This document shows, piece after piece, positions 1 to 8,227 of a stretch of DNA of 64,000 nt. The stretch is from JBFHRE01 sp041746105. Lineage in GTDB: Bacteria; Actinomycetota; Acidimicrobiia; Spongiisociales; ZC4RG35. The notes beneath the pieces are model-generated. The model had not been told where the DNA came from, ran no database searches, and saw only the letters and a list, made by a program, of their open reading frames with translations. The DNA is taken from contig JBGTHP010000010.1 in assembly GCA_041746105.1 (NCBI GenBank), forward strand, positions 11,641 through 75,640, in the 5' to 3' direction. The translations under genes and the position numbers were made by a program. The stretch's first letter is position 1. Each line of letters begins with the position of its first letter.

Positions 1-225
1 GGGGGCGACCACCCGTTGGGTGGTGATGGCGATCATGTCTCCGACACCACGCCAGTCATCGAGGTTGGCTGGGCCGTCCGACGTGCCGTCCGGTAGATCG
101 CGAGTGGTGTCCACGGAGGAAGGATACGACCCGTCAAAGTGATACCAAACGCGCTCCCGGCAGTGCGGGCGTTTTCTGCCAAATCCGAACTCCCACCGAG
201 GCGACAACCAACCAACAACAACCAT
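1..225 (-). CDS. partial hypothetical protein (runs off window edge)
   Basis: An open frame of 75 codons runs from an ATG at 225 to the window edge without a stop. The ATG has a good ribosome binding site: GGAG six bases upstream on the minus strand. The visible N-terminus starts MVVVGWLSPRWEF and continues with a polar, Trp-rich stretch; I do not recognise a family. It is divergent from the SnoaL-like gene with only 41 bp between the two starts, so any promoters must overlap the coding regions. A longer overlapping frame on the same strand (33-473) has no comparable start signal and looks like a shadow. The remainder of the gene is outside the window. Confidence 0.4.
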   Translation of the reverse strand, partial: MVVVGWLSPRWEFGFGRKRPHCRERVWYHFDGSYPSSVDTTRDLPDGTSDGPANLDDWRGVGDMIAITTQRVVAP

Positions 226-266
226 GTCCCGCTCCGGATATTCTGGGCTGAATCGAAAGGAGCCTC

Positions 267-659
267 GTGGGATTGAGCGTGGACGGATGGGTTGATGGCT
301 ACAGGCTGGCGTGGGAGACGCGGGATGCGGAGGCCGCCGCTTCTCTGTTCACGTCGGAAGCCACCTACCGGTCGAACATTTTTGAAGACCCGTTTCTGGG
401 CCAGAGCGGCGTTGCCGAATACTGGCGGTCGGTGACGGCGTCGCAAAGTGACGTCGAGGTACGCATGGGTCATCCGTTCGCCGATGGGGAGCGAGTTGCC
501 GTTGAGTTCTGGACGAACATGAAGGTCGACGGCGACGACGTGACCTTGCCGGGCTGCCTGCTGCTCGACTTCGATTCGGACGGCTTGTGTTCTGCGCTAC
601 GCGAGTACTGGCACTATCAGCCCGGTCGTTTCGAACCGCCCGATGGCTGGGGTAGCTGA
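267..659 (+). CDS. SnoaL-like / NTF2-fold protein
   Basis: This 130-residue protein has the size and pattern of the SnoaL-like NTF2 fold: an N-terminal helix (WVDGYRLAWETRDAEAAASLF) followed by beta strands such as YRSNIFEDPFLGQSGVAEYW and a C-terminal REYWHYQPGRF strand. Such proteins are small cone-shaped barrels that act as polyketide cyclases, isomerases or ligand binders; the substrate cannot be told from sequence. The start is GTG 267, behind AAAGGAG four bases upstream; TTG 273 in the same frame would have more usual spacing and is an alternative. It stands alone, divergent from the edge fragment and tail-to-tail with the DivIVA-like gene. Confidence 0.75.
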   Translation: MGLSVDGWVDGYRLAWETRDAEAAASLFTSEATYRSNIFEDPFLGQSGVAEYWRSVTASQSDVEVRMGHPFADGERVAVEFWTNMKVDGDDVTLPGCLLLDFDSDGLCSALREYWHYQPGRFEPPDGWGS

Positions 660-744
660 GAACCACGGCTGCCGGTCGTCTCGACCTTCCGGGGTCCCCA
701 GCACCTGACCGGCCCGCCGACGACGGGCCATTCGATCGCTCCGG

Positions 745-1659
745 TCAGTTGGCGTTTTCCAGCTGATCTTCGAGGCGGCGAATCTCGATCTTGAGTCTCC
801 GTTCGTCTTCCTCGAGGAGTTTGGTGACTTCCCGATAACGAAGTTCCAAAGCCTCCAGCCGCTTCTGTGCCTGGGTCTCCTCGACTTCTATGCGTTGTTT
901 GACTGCTGCCATGGTTTGGTCGCGAGTCAGTTGCGTTTCCTTCTGGGCGGTGCGCACGATCCGGTCGGCGTTGTCGCGCGCCTCTTCGAGCACTTGGTCG
1001 GCCTCCACCTTCGCCCGCTCGACGATCCCGGCGCTCGTCTCGGCCCTCCCTCGCAATTCAATGCTCTCGGACTTGATGGCATCAAGTTCGTCCCTGGCGG
1101 TCGCCAGGTCTTCGTCGATCGTGCCTCTGCGGGCCTCCAATTCGCGCTGGATCTGGTCGATTCCATGGGACGCCGCCAATCGGATGTTCTCGGCTTCTGA
1201 TTCGCCGGCAGCCAGCATCACACTTGCCTCTGATCGGGCAGCCTCGAGGGCGCGTTCGGCGTGCGAGACCAACTCGTGTGCCTTGGTCTTGCCTTCCTCG
1301 ACGATCCGAGCGGCTTCCAATTCGGCTGCCCGCCTCAGCTTTTCTGCCTCTTCGATCAAACTCAGCGCTCTCGCCTTGGTGGCCGCCGTGAGTTGTTCGT
1401 TACCCGCTTTTGGTGGCGCTTCCGGGATGTCGGCCTGGCTCTGAAGCAGAGCGACGAGTTCCCTCGCCTCGTCCAGTTCGGCGGCGAGACTTCCAAACCG
1501 CCCCGCCTCTCTTTCGAGCTCCCCGATCCGATCGATGGCCTTTTCCAGCTGTATTCGCCATGGCAGGGCTCTGGTGGTCACGAATCTCTTGACCTGTTCC
1601 ACGTCGTAGCCGTTCTCGACAACGGCGAACTCCGGGATCGGAGTGTCTCCTCGGTTCAT
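745..1659 (-). CDS. DivIVA-like coiled-coil protein
   Basis: The product is 304 residues and almost entirely charged coiled coil (Glu/Arg/Ala heptads) after a short N-terminal segment, FAVVENGYDVEQVKRFV, that resembles the DivIVA/Wag31 membrane-binding motif. Proteins of this type mark cell poles or septa and scaffold cell-wall machinery in actinobacteria. The start at ATG 1659 has GGGAG five bases upstream; a TTG ten codons earlier lacks such a site. It lies 85 bp downstream of the conservon GTPase in the same direction and may be its last operon member, which would link the GTPase switch to a polar or septal scaffold. That functional link is inference. Confidence 0.7.
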   Translation of the reverse strand: MNRGDTPIPEFAVVENGYDVEQVKRFVTTRALPWRIQLEKAIDRIGELEREAGRFGSLAAELDEARELVALLQSQADIPEAPPKAGNEQLTAATKARALSLIEEAEKLRRAAELEAARIVEEGKTKAHELVSHAERALEAARSEASVMLAAGESEAENIRLAASHGIDQIQRELEARRGTIDEDLATARDELDAIKSESIELRGRAETSAGIVERAKVEADQVLEEARDNADRIVRTAQKETQLTRDQTMAAVKQRIEVEETQAQKRLEALELRYREVTKLLEEDERRLKIEIRRLEDQLENAN

Positions 1660-1744
1660 TTCCGCTCCCACGCCGGATGTATGCAGCAAGCCACGCGTGA
1701 ACCGTCCTTCGAGGGGCGGAGTCGGTGGCGCGATGTCATCGTGA

Positions 1745-2341
1745 TCACGCAGTGTTGGGTTGGACGCTGCGGGCTTGGGTCAAAGCGTGTTCTACCAGCG
1801 CGACCAGCGACGCCTGAACATCTTTGCGGTTGCGAGCGTCGCCGTAGGCCATCGGTACGTGGGGGCTGATCTGGAGAGCACTTCTCACATCCGCCAGGCT
1901 GTGAAAACGCTCGCCGTGAAAGGTATTGACCACCACCAGGAACGGCACCTCACGTTTTTCGAAGTAGTCGATGGCTGCGAAACACTCTGCCAGCCTTCTG
2001 GTGTCTACGAGGACGATGGCCCCGATTGCACCCTTCGACAGTTCATGCCACATGAAGTGGAACCGGCCTTGACCGGGTGTCCCGAACAGATAGAGGACGA
2101 GATCGGTGCCAAGAGATATCCGACCGAAGTCCATCGCGACGGTGGTGGACGTCTTGCCGTCCGTTTGGGACAGATCGTCGATGCCGGCGCTGGCTTGGGT
2201 CATCACCGCCTCGGTTCTGAGCGGTTCGATTTCTGAGATGGTCCCGACATAGGTTGTTTTGCCGACACCGAAGCCTCCGGCGACCACGATCTTGACCGGG
2301 AGTCGGCGTTTTCCGTTCTTGTCAGAGGCTGCGGATTCCAT
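1745..2341 (-). CDS. conservon-type small GTPase (CvnD/MglA-like)
   Basis: A 198-residue P-loop protein of the conservon D type. It shows a Walker A loop GGFGVGKTT near residue 17, the switch region LFGTPGQGRFHFMW in place of the usual DxxG, and VVVNTFHG at the place of the NKxD motif, as is usual in this family. It should bind GTP and act as the output switch of the kinase/roadblock/DUF742 module at the inner membrane face. ATG 2341 gives the normal N-terminus and overlaps the end of the DUF742 gene by 20 bases; the longer open frame up to 2620 is the antisense of DUF742 and is not protein-like. Confidence 0.88.
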   Translation of the reverse strand: MESAASDKNGKRRLPVKIVVAGGFGVGKTTYVGTISEIEPLRTEAVMTQASAGIDDLSQTDGKTSTTVAMDFGRISLGTDLVLYLFGTPGQGRFHFMWHELSKGAIGAIVLVDTRRLAECFAAIDYFEKREVPFLVVVNTFHGERFHSLADVRSALQISPHVPMAYGDARNRKDVQASLVALVEHALTQARSVQPNTA

Positions 2342-2672
2342 CAAGCACCCTTTGCAGTAGGTCGGTGTATGCATACGAGTTCTCGTCTTCTGCGACGCGG
2401 GCGGCGCCATCGCGGACCAGGTCTCCAACGATGACTCGCGCCACTCCGAGCGGGATTTGGAGGTGTGCGGCGATCTCGACCACCGCCATCGGAGAAGAGC
2501 AGAGTTCGATGACCCCGGCTGCCTCCCAGCGGTACTTGCCCGCCGCCGCCCGTCCTTCTGCGGTGATCTCGATCTGCGCCTCGAGTGCAACGTCGTCTTC
2601 CTGGCCGCCGGAGCGTCCACCGGTGATGGCGTAAGGCCTGACCAGTCGTCCGTGGGTTTCGCTGCCGCTCAT
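2322..2672 (-). CDS. DUF742 protein (CvnC-like)
   Basis: A 116-residue DUF742 protein. It carries the family's N-terminal RPYAITGGR motif (residues about 12-20) and a C-terminal winged-helix-like part, with helices around VVEIAAHLQIPLGVARVIVGDLV. In Streptomyces conservons this protein sits between the roadblock protein and the GTPase and is thought to join a membrane-associated complex with them. The ATG at 2672 follows the roadblock stop by one base (TGACATG arrangement), and the end overlaps the GTPase start, so translation is coupled throughout the operon. Confidence 0.9.
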   Translation of the reverse strand: MSGSETHGRLVRPYAITGGRSGGQEDDVALEAQIEITAEGRAAAGKYRWEAAGVIELCSSPMAVVEIAAHLQIPLGVARVIVGDLVRDGAARVAEDENSYAYTDLLQRVLDGIRSL

Positions 2673-2673
2673 G

Positions 2674-3093
2674 TCAATGCCTGTTCAGTAGTTCGCTCTT
2701 CAGCTCTTCGCGAACCTCGGGTGTCAACATCTCGCCGGCCCTTTCGGCAAAAACCGCCATCTCGTAGCCGATCATGCCGATGTCGGCTTCCTTGATCGTG
2801 ACCACACACATCAGCGAGCCATCGTTGATTCCGGTCACGAACAGCCATCGATGCTCCATCTCGATGATCACGTTGTTGACGGACCCTGCACCAAATCGCC
2901 CGGCCGAACCGTACGCCAATCCGATGAGGCCAGAAGAGACCGCAGAAAGGCGGTCGGCGGTATCGAGGTCGACTCCGCTGGACACCGCCAACGGCAGGCC
3001 GTCGGAGGAGACCACGACTGCCTGGCGGACGGCCGGAACCTGCTCGACAAATCTGATGATGAGCCAGTTGAGGCTTTCCACACCCTCACGCAT
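2674..3093 (-). CDS. roadblock/LC7 domain protein (CvnB/MglB-like)
   Basis: A 139-residue roadblock/LC7 protein, with the typical core LNWLIIRFVEQVPAVRQAVVVSS followed by DGLPLA and a second half that ends in helix EMAVFAERAGEML. Family members regulate nucleotide state of Ras-like GTPases (MglB on MglA). I chose ATG 3093 because AAGGTG lies six bases upstream and it overlaps the kinase stop by eight bases; a GTG at 3123 would add ten residues. It is the second gene of the conservon and presumably acts on the GTPase encoded at 1745-2341. Confidence 0.9.
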   Translation of the reverse strand: MREGVESLNWLIIRFVEQVPAVRQAVVVSSDGLPLAVSSGVDLDTADRLSAVSSGLIGLAYGSAGRFGAGSVNNVIIEMEHRWLFVTGINDGSLMCVVTIKEADIGMIGYEMAVFAERAGEMLTPEVREELKSELLNRH

Positions 3094-5725
3094 AAGAATC
3101 ACCTTCGTCCTCTTGGTCGTCACGCTCCCACGGCCTCGAGGCTTTGGCAGGGGTCGGTTGGGTTGGGAGGTCCCTTCGGGGGTCGTCCCACCACGACGAT
3201 GCCGGACTGTTCGGAACCTTTCGAGCCTGTGGCGCCGGGGGTGGCGGTGCCGGGGGTGGCGGGCTCGAAACCGGCGCCGGCTTTGTGTCCTCGGTCGAAC
3301 GCTGTGTCAGTTCTGGCTCCATCCGTCCGAGCCTGGCGCCGGTCTGATACGAGCCAAGGGCAGACTTGAGATCCTGGGCACTCCGCTGGGATGGCCCGGT
3401 TGTGTTGACCGGGCTCTCGTCGACGAATGCGGTCCCTGGGTCACGGAGAGGAAGGCCGGCGCTGGTGGTTGTGGCCGGCGCAGGCGGCTTCGGTTTGGCC
3501 TCTTCGTGGCCATTCCCGTTGGGATACGCCACTTCGGCAGCGCTTGCTCCGTTGCCTACGGACGGTGCCACCATCGGCGGTGTTGTATATGGGTTTCCGA
3601 TGATCGGAGCCGAACTTTGAACCGGAGTGGGCGCCGGGACCAGCGGTTTGGGCGCCTCATGTCGAGGAGCGGGGCCATTCGCAATCGCCGCGGTTCTCAG
3701 GGGTAGTTGATCCCCTGTGGTCTCGGTCCGAATCGGGTTCGGGGCGCCGGAATGAGATTGTCCGTTGGTGGGAGCGGCGGCGACCGGTTTGTGGCCGTTG
3801 CCGTTGCTCATGGTCGCAGGTGCAGGCGTGACCGGCGCATCCTGGAGGAGTCGGCGCGGAATGGTCATGTGGACGGTCAAGCCAGGCGAACCCTGGACCA
3901 GACGGACTCGCACATCGTGTCGTTTGGCGAGGCGAGCCACGACGTAGAAGCCGAGGGTTGTCTCCAGTGTCAAACCAACCGCCGGCGGCCGTTCGAGCAG
4001 CGCGTTGTAATGGTCAAGGCGCGCCTGCGAGAGCCCGGGACCCCGATCGCTGATCGTGATCAGATAGCCGTTGTCGTCGAAGTGGCCCGCGACCCGAACC
4101 TGAGAGTCAGGCGGCGAGAAATACGTCGCGTTGTCCAGAACTTCGGACAGCAGGTGTGACATGTCGGCGACCGCCGCTCCGGTGACCAGAGCCTGCTCGA
4201 CGGCCAGAATGGCCACCCGTCGGTAATCTTCGACTTCGCTCAGCGCAGCACGCAACACGTCGTCGACTTCGACGGGACGTGAGAACTGGCGCTGGGTCTC
4301 GACGCCCGCGAGAACCAGCAGGCTCTCGGCGTTGCGCCGGATCCGGGTTGCCATGTGATCGAGGCGGTAGTACTTGCCGAGGACTTCGCTGTCCTCTTCG
4401 CCTTGCTCGAGTTCGTCGATAAGGGCGAGTTGGCGATCGATGAGGCTTCGGTTACGGCGGCTCATCGTCACGAAGATGTCGGCGATCCCTTTCCGAAGCA
4501 CGCTCATCTGATCGACCGCGACCGACTCGAGGGCATGCTGAACGGCGTTGAAGGACTTGGCCAGCGACGCCAGTTCGTCACGACCGCGCACGTCGAGATC
4601 TTCGAGCTTGGGAAGTTCGATCTCTTCGTCGGAGTTCTTCAGGGTCGATACCAGCGCCGGGAGGTGGGTGGTGGCCACGATCTGGGCCCGTTCCGTGAGC
4701 CTCTTCACACGATTGGACAAGCGGGTGATGACCGTGGTCGCCAGGAAACCGGCCAGGAGCATGACTCCCAGGGTTATCGCGGTTTCGGTCTGGGCTCTTC
4801 TCGTCGACTCCGCGGCTGCCGCGGTCGCCTCTGCCGACAAGCGTTGTGTGAACTCGACTTCGAGGGCAGCCAAAGTGTCTCGTTGACCGCTGAACGATTC
4901 GATGTTCTCCCAGGCGTCGCTGGGGTTGTACACATCGCCCAGTTCTGATTCTGTACCTGCGTAGCGGTCGCTCAATGCCGCGGAGCGATCCTTGGCTCGT
5001 TGCAGGATCTGAGGTCCGTTCAGCTCTTCGAATCTACTCAGAAACTGGGGCGAAGCCGTCGTCTTGAGGCTCAACATATAGCGGTCGAGGTCCTCTTGGC
5101 CGCTTTCGATGTCGTGGATCAAATCATTGAGTTCTTGGCTGGACTTGACCTGACCGAGGTCGTCCACAACGTATGTCCTGAGCTCGGTCGCGGTTTTGGT
5201 GGCGTTGCTGAGGGCGCCGATGGTGGCGAGCTCCGCAGCGAAGTCGGGATCCGAGGCATAGGTCGGCGTCAATTCGTTGATCGTCAACAACCGGTGTGCG
5301 ACCCCGTCGAACCGTCCATCGACCGCAGGTCGCGGCAGCTCACCGGCCTCTAGATCGGATCGGGCGGCAGAAAGCATCCCCCGCACGTCGGCCAGCACAT
5401 CGTTCAGGGCTGGATCGGTGGTGCCGCTGGCATCGATGTGCCTCTTGACTTCCGTGAGGGCTTCGTCGGTGGCGGCGCGAGCTTCTGTGGCTCTCTCGAC
5501 ATCCTCGAAGACGAGGACCAGCTCGGAGCTGTATCCCTCCAATTCGAGGCGGTGTACGGTTTCGGAAACCCAGCGCGCGAGTGTTCCGAACTCGGCGGTC
5601 TGGGCTTCACGACTGGCGTCGTCCAGCGTCGACTGGACGAGAATCGTTGTGGCGGCTCCGAGGGCGAGCATCAATGGCAATAGCGCGGTCCAAAGCTTGG
5701 ACCGAAGAGAAAGTCTCTTCAACAT
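3086..5725 (-). CDS. conservon sensor histidine kinase (NIT-HAMP-ATPase, CvnA-like)
   Basis: An 879-residue membrane kinase. Residues 10-32 and about 314-334 are membrane segments; the ~280 residues between them form an outer sensor region like the NIT (nitrate/nitrite sensing) domain. A HAMP segment follows, then an unusual H-box (DHMATRIRRNAESL, about 456), an N-box HLLSEVLDNATYF (about 525) and G1 box DRGPG (about 560). From about 635 to the end lies a Pro/Ala/Asn-rich tail with repeated NGNGH motifs, probably disordered. ATG 5725 has GGGAG six bases upstream. It heads the operon with roadblock, DUF742 and GTPase; in conservons the kinase is a scaffold for these. No partner response regulator is visible. 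Confidence 0.88.
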   Translation of the reverse strand: MLKRLSLRSKLWTALLPLMLALGAATTILVQSTLDDASREAQTAEFGTLARWVSETVHRLELEGYSSELVLVFEDVERATEARAATDEALTEVKRHIDASGTTDPALNDVLADVRGMLSAARSDLEAGELPRPAVDGRFDGVAHRLLTINELTPTYASDPDFAAELATIGALSNATKTATELRTYVVDDLGQVKSSQELNDLIHDIESGQEDLDRYMLSLKTTASPQFLSRFEELNGPQILQRAKDRSAALSDRYAGTESELGDVYNPSDAWENIESFSGQRDTLAALEVEFTQRLSAEATAAAAESTRRAQTETAITLGVMLLAGFLATTVITRLSNRVKRLTERAQIVATTHLPALVSTLKNSDEEIELPKLEDLDVRGRDELASLAKSFNAVQHALESVAVDQMSVLRKGIADIFVTMSRRNRSLIDRQLALIDELEQGEEDSEVLGKYYRLDHMATRIRRNAESLLVLAGVETQRQFSRPVEVDDVLRAALSEVEDYRRVAILAVEQALVTGAAVADMSHLLSEVLDNATYFSPPDSQVRVAGHFDDNGYLITISDRGPGLSQARLDHYNALLERPPAVGLTLETTLGFYVVARLAKRHDVRVRLVQGSPGLTVHMTIPRRLLQDAPVTPAPATMSNGNGHKPVAAAPTNGQSHSGAPNPIRTETTGDQLPLRTAAIANGPAPRHEAPKPLVPAPTPVQSSAPIIGNPYTTPPMVAPSVGNGASAAEVAYPNGNGHEEAKPKPPAPATTTSAGLPLRDPGTAFVDESPVNTTGPSQRSAQDLKSALGSYQTGARLGRMEPELTQRSTEDTKPAPVSSPPPPAPPPPAPQARKVPNSPASSWWDDPRRDLPTQPTPAKASRPWERDDQEDEGDSYA

Positions 5726-5940
5726 CCCTTGCTCCCGTGGTAGGACGCGCTCCCTATCGGCCGTGGCGCTCAAAAACTTGAATCGGCCGCGAGGAAATCA
5801 GCTCAAATTGCGCAAAATCGCTTCGACCCAGCCGACAAGGGGCCCCGTCGCGGATCCACCTCCCCCACTGCCGCCGCCGTGAGCGGCCTTGCAGTCGCCA
5901 ACCGAGATTTGGCGAAAGTGGTTCAGAAACACCATGCCGG

Positions 5941-5967
5941 TGAACTTCCGCCCATTTCCCGTCGTCT
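5941..5967 (+). promoter_or_regulatory. candidate ECF-type promoter of the 6031 sigma gene
   Basis: TGAAC (5941-5945) and CGTCT (5963-5967) are separated by 17 bases, the layout of an ECF-sigma promoter, 63 bp before the sigma gene start. This would allow autoregulation. The rest of the 305-bp gap between the kinase start (5725) and this sigma gene shows no further feature that I can support. Confidence 0.35.
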
Positions 5968-6030
5968 CAAGTGCACACGAGCATGATCATGAAGCGGTCG
6001 TCACAATGGTTGTTCTGAGCAAAGGACGGA

Positions 6031-6552
6031 GTGGAGCCCGAAACGGCACTCATCGAGAGGGCGATCGACGGCGATCAAGTCGCCTTTGCCGCGCTCGTGG
6101 AACCTCTCCGTGCGCCGGTGTGGAGGTTTTTGTGCCGCTACCTTCCGGACGAGGCCACCGCCGAGGATGTCACTCAGGACACCTTTCTCAGGGTTTATCT
6201 GAGATTGGGGTCCTTTCGAGGACGTTCGAGGTTTTCGACATGGGTGTTTCAAATCGCTCGCAATGCAGCGATCGACGCCGACCGGTCCCGCCGGCGAAGG
6301 GATCGTTTGCCCGGCGTCCTTTCGTCGTTCGGACCGACGGCCACCGATCCCCCGACAGGGAGACTGGAACTGGATCAGGCGATTGCGAGCCTGTCGCCAA
6401 AGCTACGTCAGGTGTTTGTGCTCGTAGAAGTTGTTGGGCTCTCGTATCGGGAGACTGCGGACGTGGTCGGGACTCCGGAAGGCACCGTGAAGAGCCGCAT
6501 GTTCCTCGCCAGGGAAGCATTGACCAAGTGGCTGGCCAACGATGAAATGTGA
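6031..6552 (+). CDS. ECF RNA polymerase sigma factor
   Basis: A 173-residue ECF sigma factor. Region 2 is seen in AAEDVTQDTFLRVYLRLGSFRGRSRFSTWVFQIARN (residues about 43-78, split by family into 2.2-2.4), and region 4 in LSPKLRQVFVLVEVVGLSYRETADVVGTPEGTVKSRMFLAREAL (about 118-162). GTG 6031 follows AAAGGA at short spacing. Its end overlaps the next gene by 11 bases (ATGAAATGTGA), and that gene encodes a zinc-finger anti-sigma protein, so the factor is very likely held inactive at the membrane until released. The operon also encodes an M15 peptidase, which suggests a cell-envelope stimulus or target. Confidence 0.92.
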   Translation: MEPETALIERAIDGDQVAFAALVEPLRAPVWRFLCRYLPDEATAEDVTQDTFLRVYLRLGSFRGRSRFSTWVFQIARNAAIDADRSRRRRDRLPGVLSSFGPTATDPPTGRLELDQAIASLSPKLRQVFVLVEVVGLSYRETADVVGTPEGTVKSRMFLAREALTKWLANDEM

Positions 6553-8227
6553 AGAAGCCCGCCGAATCGAGTCGGCGCGACTGGATGGGATCGAGGCGGA
6601 CGTCGCAGATGTGCCGCGGTTCGATGCGCACATCGAGTCGTGTGACGATTGTTTGCGGTATCGCCAAAGGGCGCTTCTTCTGCGTGGGGCGATGAGAGCA
6701 CAGATGACCCCGCCACCCCCTCTTTATCCGCTTCGGGAGACCTCTCGATTCACGAGGCCAGTGCGAAAGTGGGTGGCGGTGGCCGCCGCCGGAGGTCTGG
6801 CGCTGGGGTGGTTGATAGGCGGGATCGTTCCCCAAGAAAGTGACTCCATTGTCGCCGGGTTCACCCAAAATCTCGCCGCCCAACTCGGCGAAGTCGAACC
6901 GTTCTCGGCCGATGTTGCCGTCGTCGAGAGAGGCTGGCATCCCGACGTCCCGGAGAGGCGGTTCTCTGGTTCGATTGGGTTCGCTGGACCCGACTCGGCC
7001 GCTGTGGTCCTGGTGGATGAGACGATTTATCCCTCGGCAAACTGGGTGAAAAACGACGTGACGGTGGTCGTTGACGGTGCGCATGCCTGGTCATCGGCTA
7101 CCCGGCCTTGCCCGTCCAACCTCCTGCCCGGTTGCGCTCGAGAACCTCTTGTCGCCTCGACCAATGGCCGGTCGCCGTTTTCGAGTGGCCTGCTGGTGGC
7201 TTCGGACCTGGTTGTGTCCCCACTCTCGTTTGCGTCCGAAGAGGTCGGTAGGGCACCAGACAATGAATCCATTCCGGGGAATCCCCTCGGTCTCCGAATG
7301 TCGGTCGCACAAGCCAGGCCGCTGCTCGGAGCCATTCTCCCGGCAGGCAACTTTCGTGATTTCCACCCCGCCGACACCGTTGATGTGTGGCTCGATCCGA
7401 TGGAGCTGAGACCGATACTGATCGAGGTTCGTCCGGCAGAAGATCCTGCTCGCCGGGCGTGGGCGGCGACGCACGGTTATCGGGACGGTCTGGAGGTGAT
7501 CCTCGCGGTGACCATCACGCCGCGTGCCGGCGATCCGGTTTTGCCTTCGCCGCCTCCCGCATACGATCCCGGCACTTTCAGGCCAACAGGGAGACCGTCG
7601 GCAGCCTTGGCCGGTCTCGGACAGTGGCGACAAGGTTGGCTTGGCGGGACGTTGATCGAAACCTGGGCGCGCGGTGCCGCTTGGTTGAGGATCGAGAGAA
7701 CGGCGACCGACGATCCACCAGAAGTCGAAGGTTTGATCGAGATGACGATCGGCAGCGGTTTCGGATACTTTGATGCCATGAGCCGTTCTGTGGTGGGATT
7801 CGACGACGGTCATGTCTTTGTCGCAACAGGTTCGCTCGCGCTGGATGATCTGGCCGAAGCACTCAACAACTACGGGATGACCGGGAGACGGCTGGCGCCG
7901 TCGTCGACAGCGGAATCCGTTGGACTGCGGCTCGGGTCGCCGGCCGGATTTGGACCATCAACGATCTGGGGAGATGGGTCGGGCTTGACGGAGGTTTCCT
8001 GGGGTGGGGGAGATCGTGTGATCCGGCTTCGGCAGAGGAGCGGTTCAAACTTGCCGCCGCCGATCGACCCTGCCGCCACCGGGGTTGAGTTTCGTTCGAC
8101 CGTTGCTCGATATTCGGCGGAGGCAGGAACCCTCGAGTGGGTCGAGGACGATGTGGCCTATAGGTTGGACGGCGTGGGTCTTTCTCTACGGGATTTGGTA
8201 TCGATCGGCGAGCAGCTCGTTCGATGA
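6542..8227 (+). CDS. membrane anti-sigma factor with ZAS zinc finger and large outer domain
   Basis: A 561-residue protein. The N-terminus has a ZAS-type zinc motif (Cys3, His30, Cys34, Cys37 in the HxxxCxxC arrangement) that binds the partner sigma factor. One membrane helix lies at about 76-95 (WVAVAAAGGLALGWLIGGIV), and roughly 460 residues follow outside the membrane. The outer part resembles no domain I can name; it has repeated beta-rich stretches and Pro-rich linkers, some like MucB/RsbN-type lipoprotein-carrier folds. The start overlaps the sigma gene by 11 bases and the end overlaps the peptidase gene (ATGA), a tight three-gene unit. Most anti-sigma factors of this type are much shorter, so the large outer domain probably senses the envelope signal. 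Confidence 0.8.
   Translation: MKCEEARRIESARLDGIEADVADVPRFDAHIESCDDCLRYRQRALLLRGAMRAQMTPPPPLYPLRETSRFTRPVRKWVAVAAAGGLALGWLIGGIVPQESDSIVAGFTQNLAAQLGEVEPFSADVAVVERGWHPDVPERRFSGSIGFAGPDSAAVVLVDETIYPSANWVKNDVTVVVDGAHAWSSATRPCPSNLLPGCAREPLVASTNGRSPFSSGLLVASDLVVSPLSFASEEVGRAPDNESIPGNPLGLRMSVAQARPLLGAILPAGNFRDFHPADTVDVWLDPMELRPILIEVRPAEDPARRAWAATHGYRDGLEVILAVTITPRAGDPVLPSPPPAYDPGTFRPTGRPSAALAGLGQWRQGWLGGTLIETWARGAAWLRIERTATDDPPEVEGLIEMTIGSGFGYFDAMSRSVVGFDDGHVFVATGSLALDDLAEALNNYGMTGRRLAPSSTAESVGLRLGSPAGFGPSTIWGDGSGLTEVSWGGGDRVIRLRQRSGSNLPPPIDPAATGVEFRSTVARYSAEAGTLEWVEDDVAYRLDGVGLSLRDLVSIGEQLVR

Noticed and set aside
7091..7813. A 240-codon minus-strand open frame inside the anti-sigma gene
   Set aside because: Arg-rich shadow frame typical of GC-rich DNA, no ribosome binding site or family pattern.
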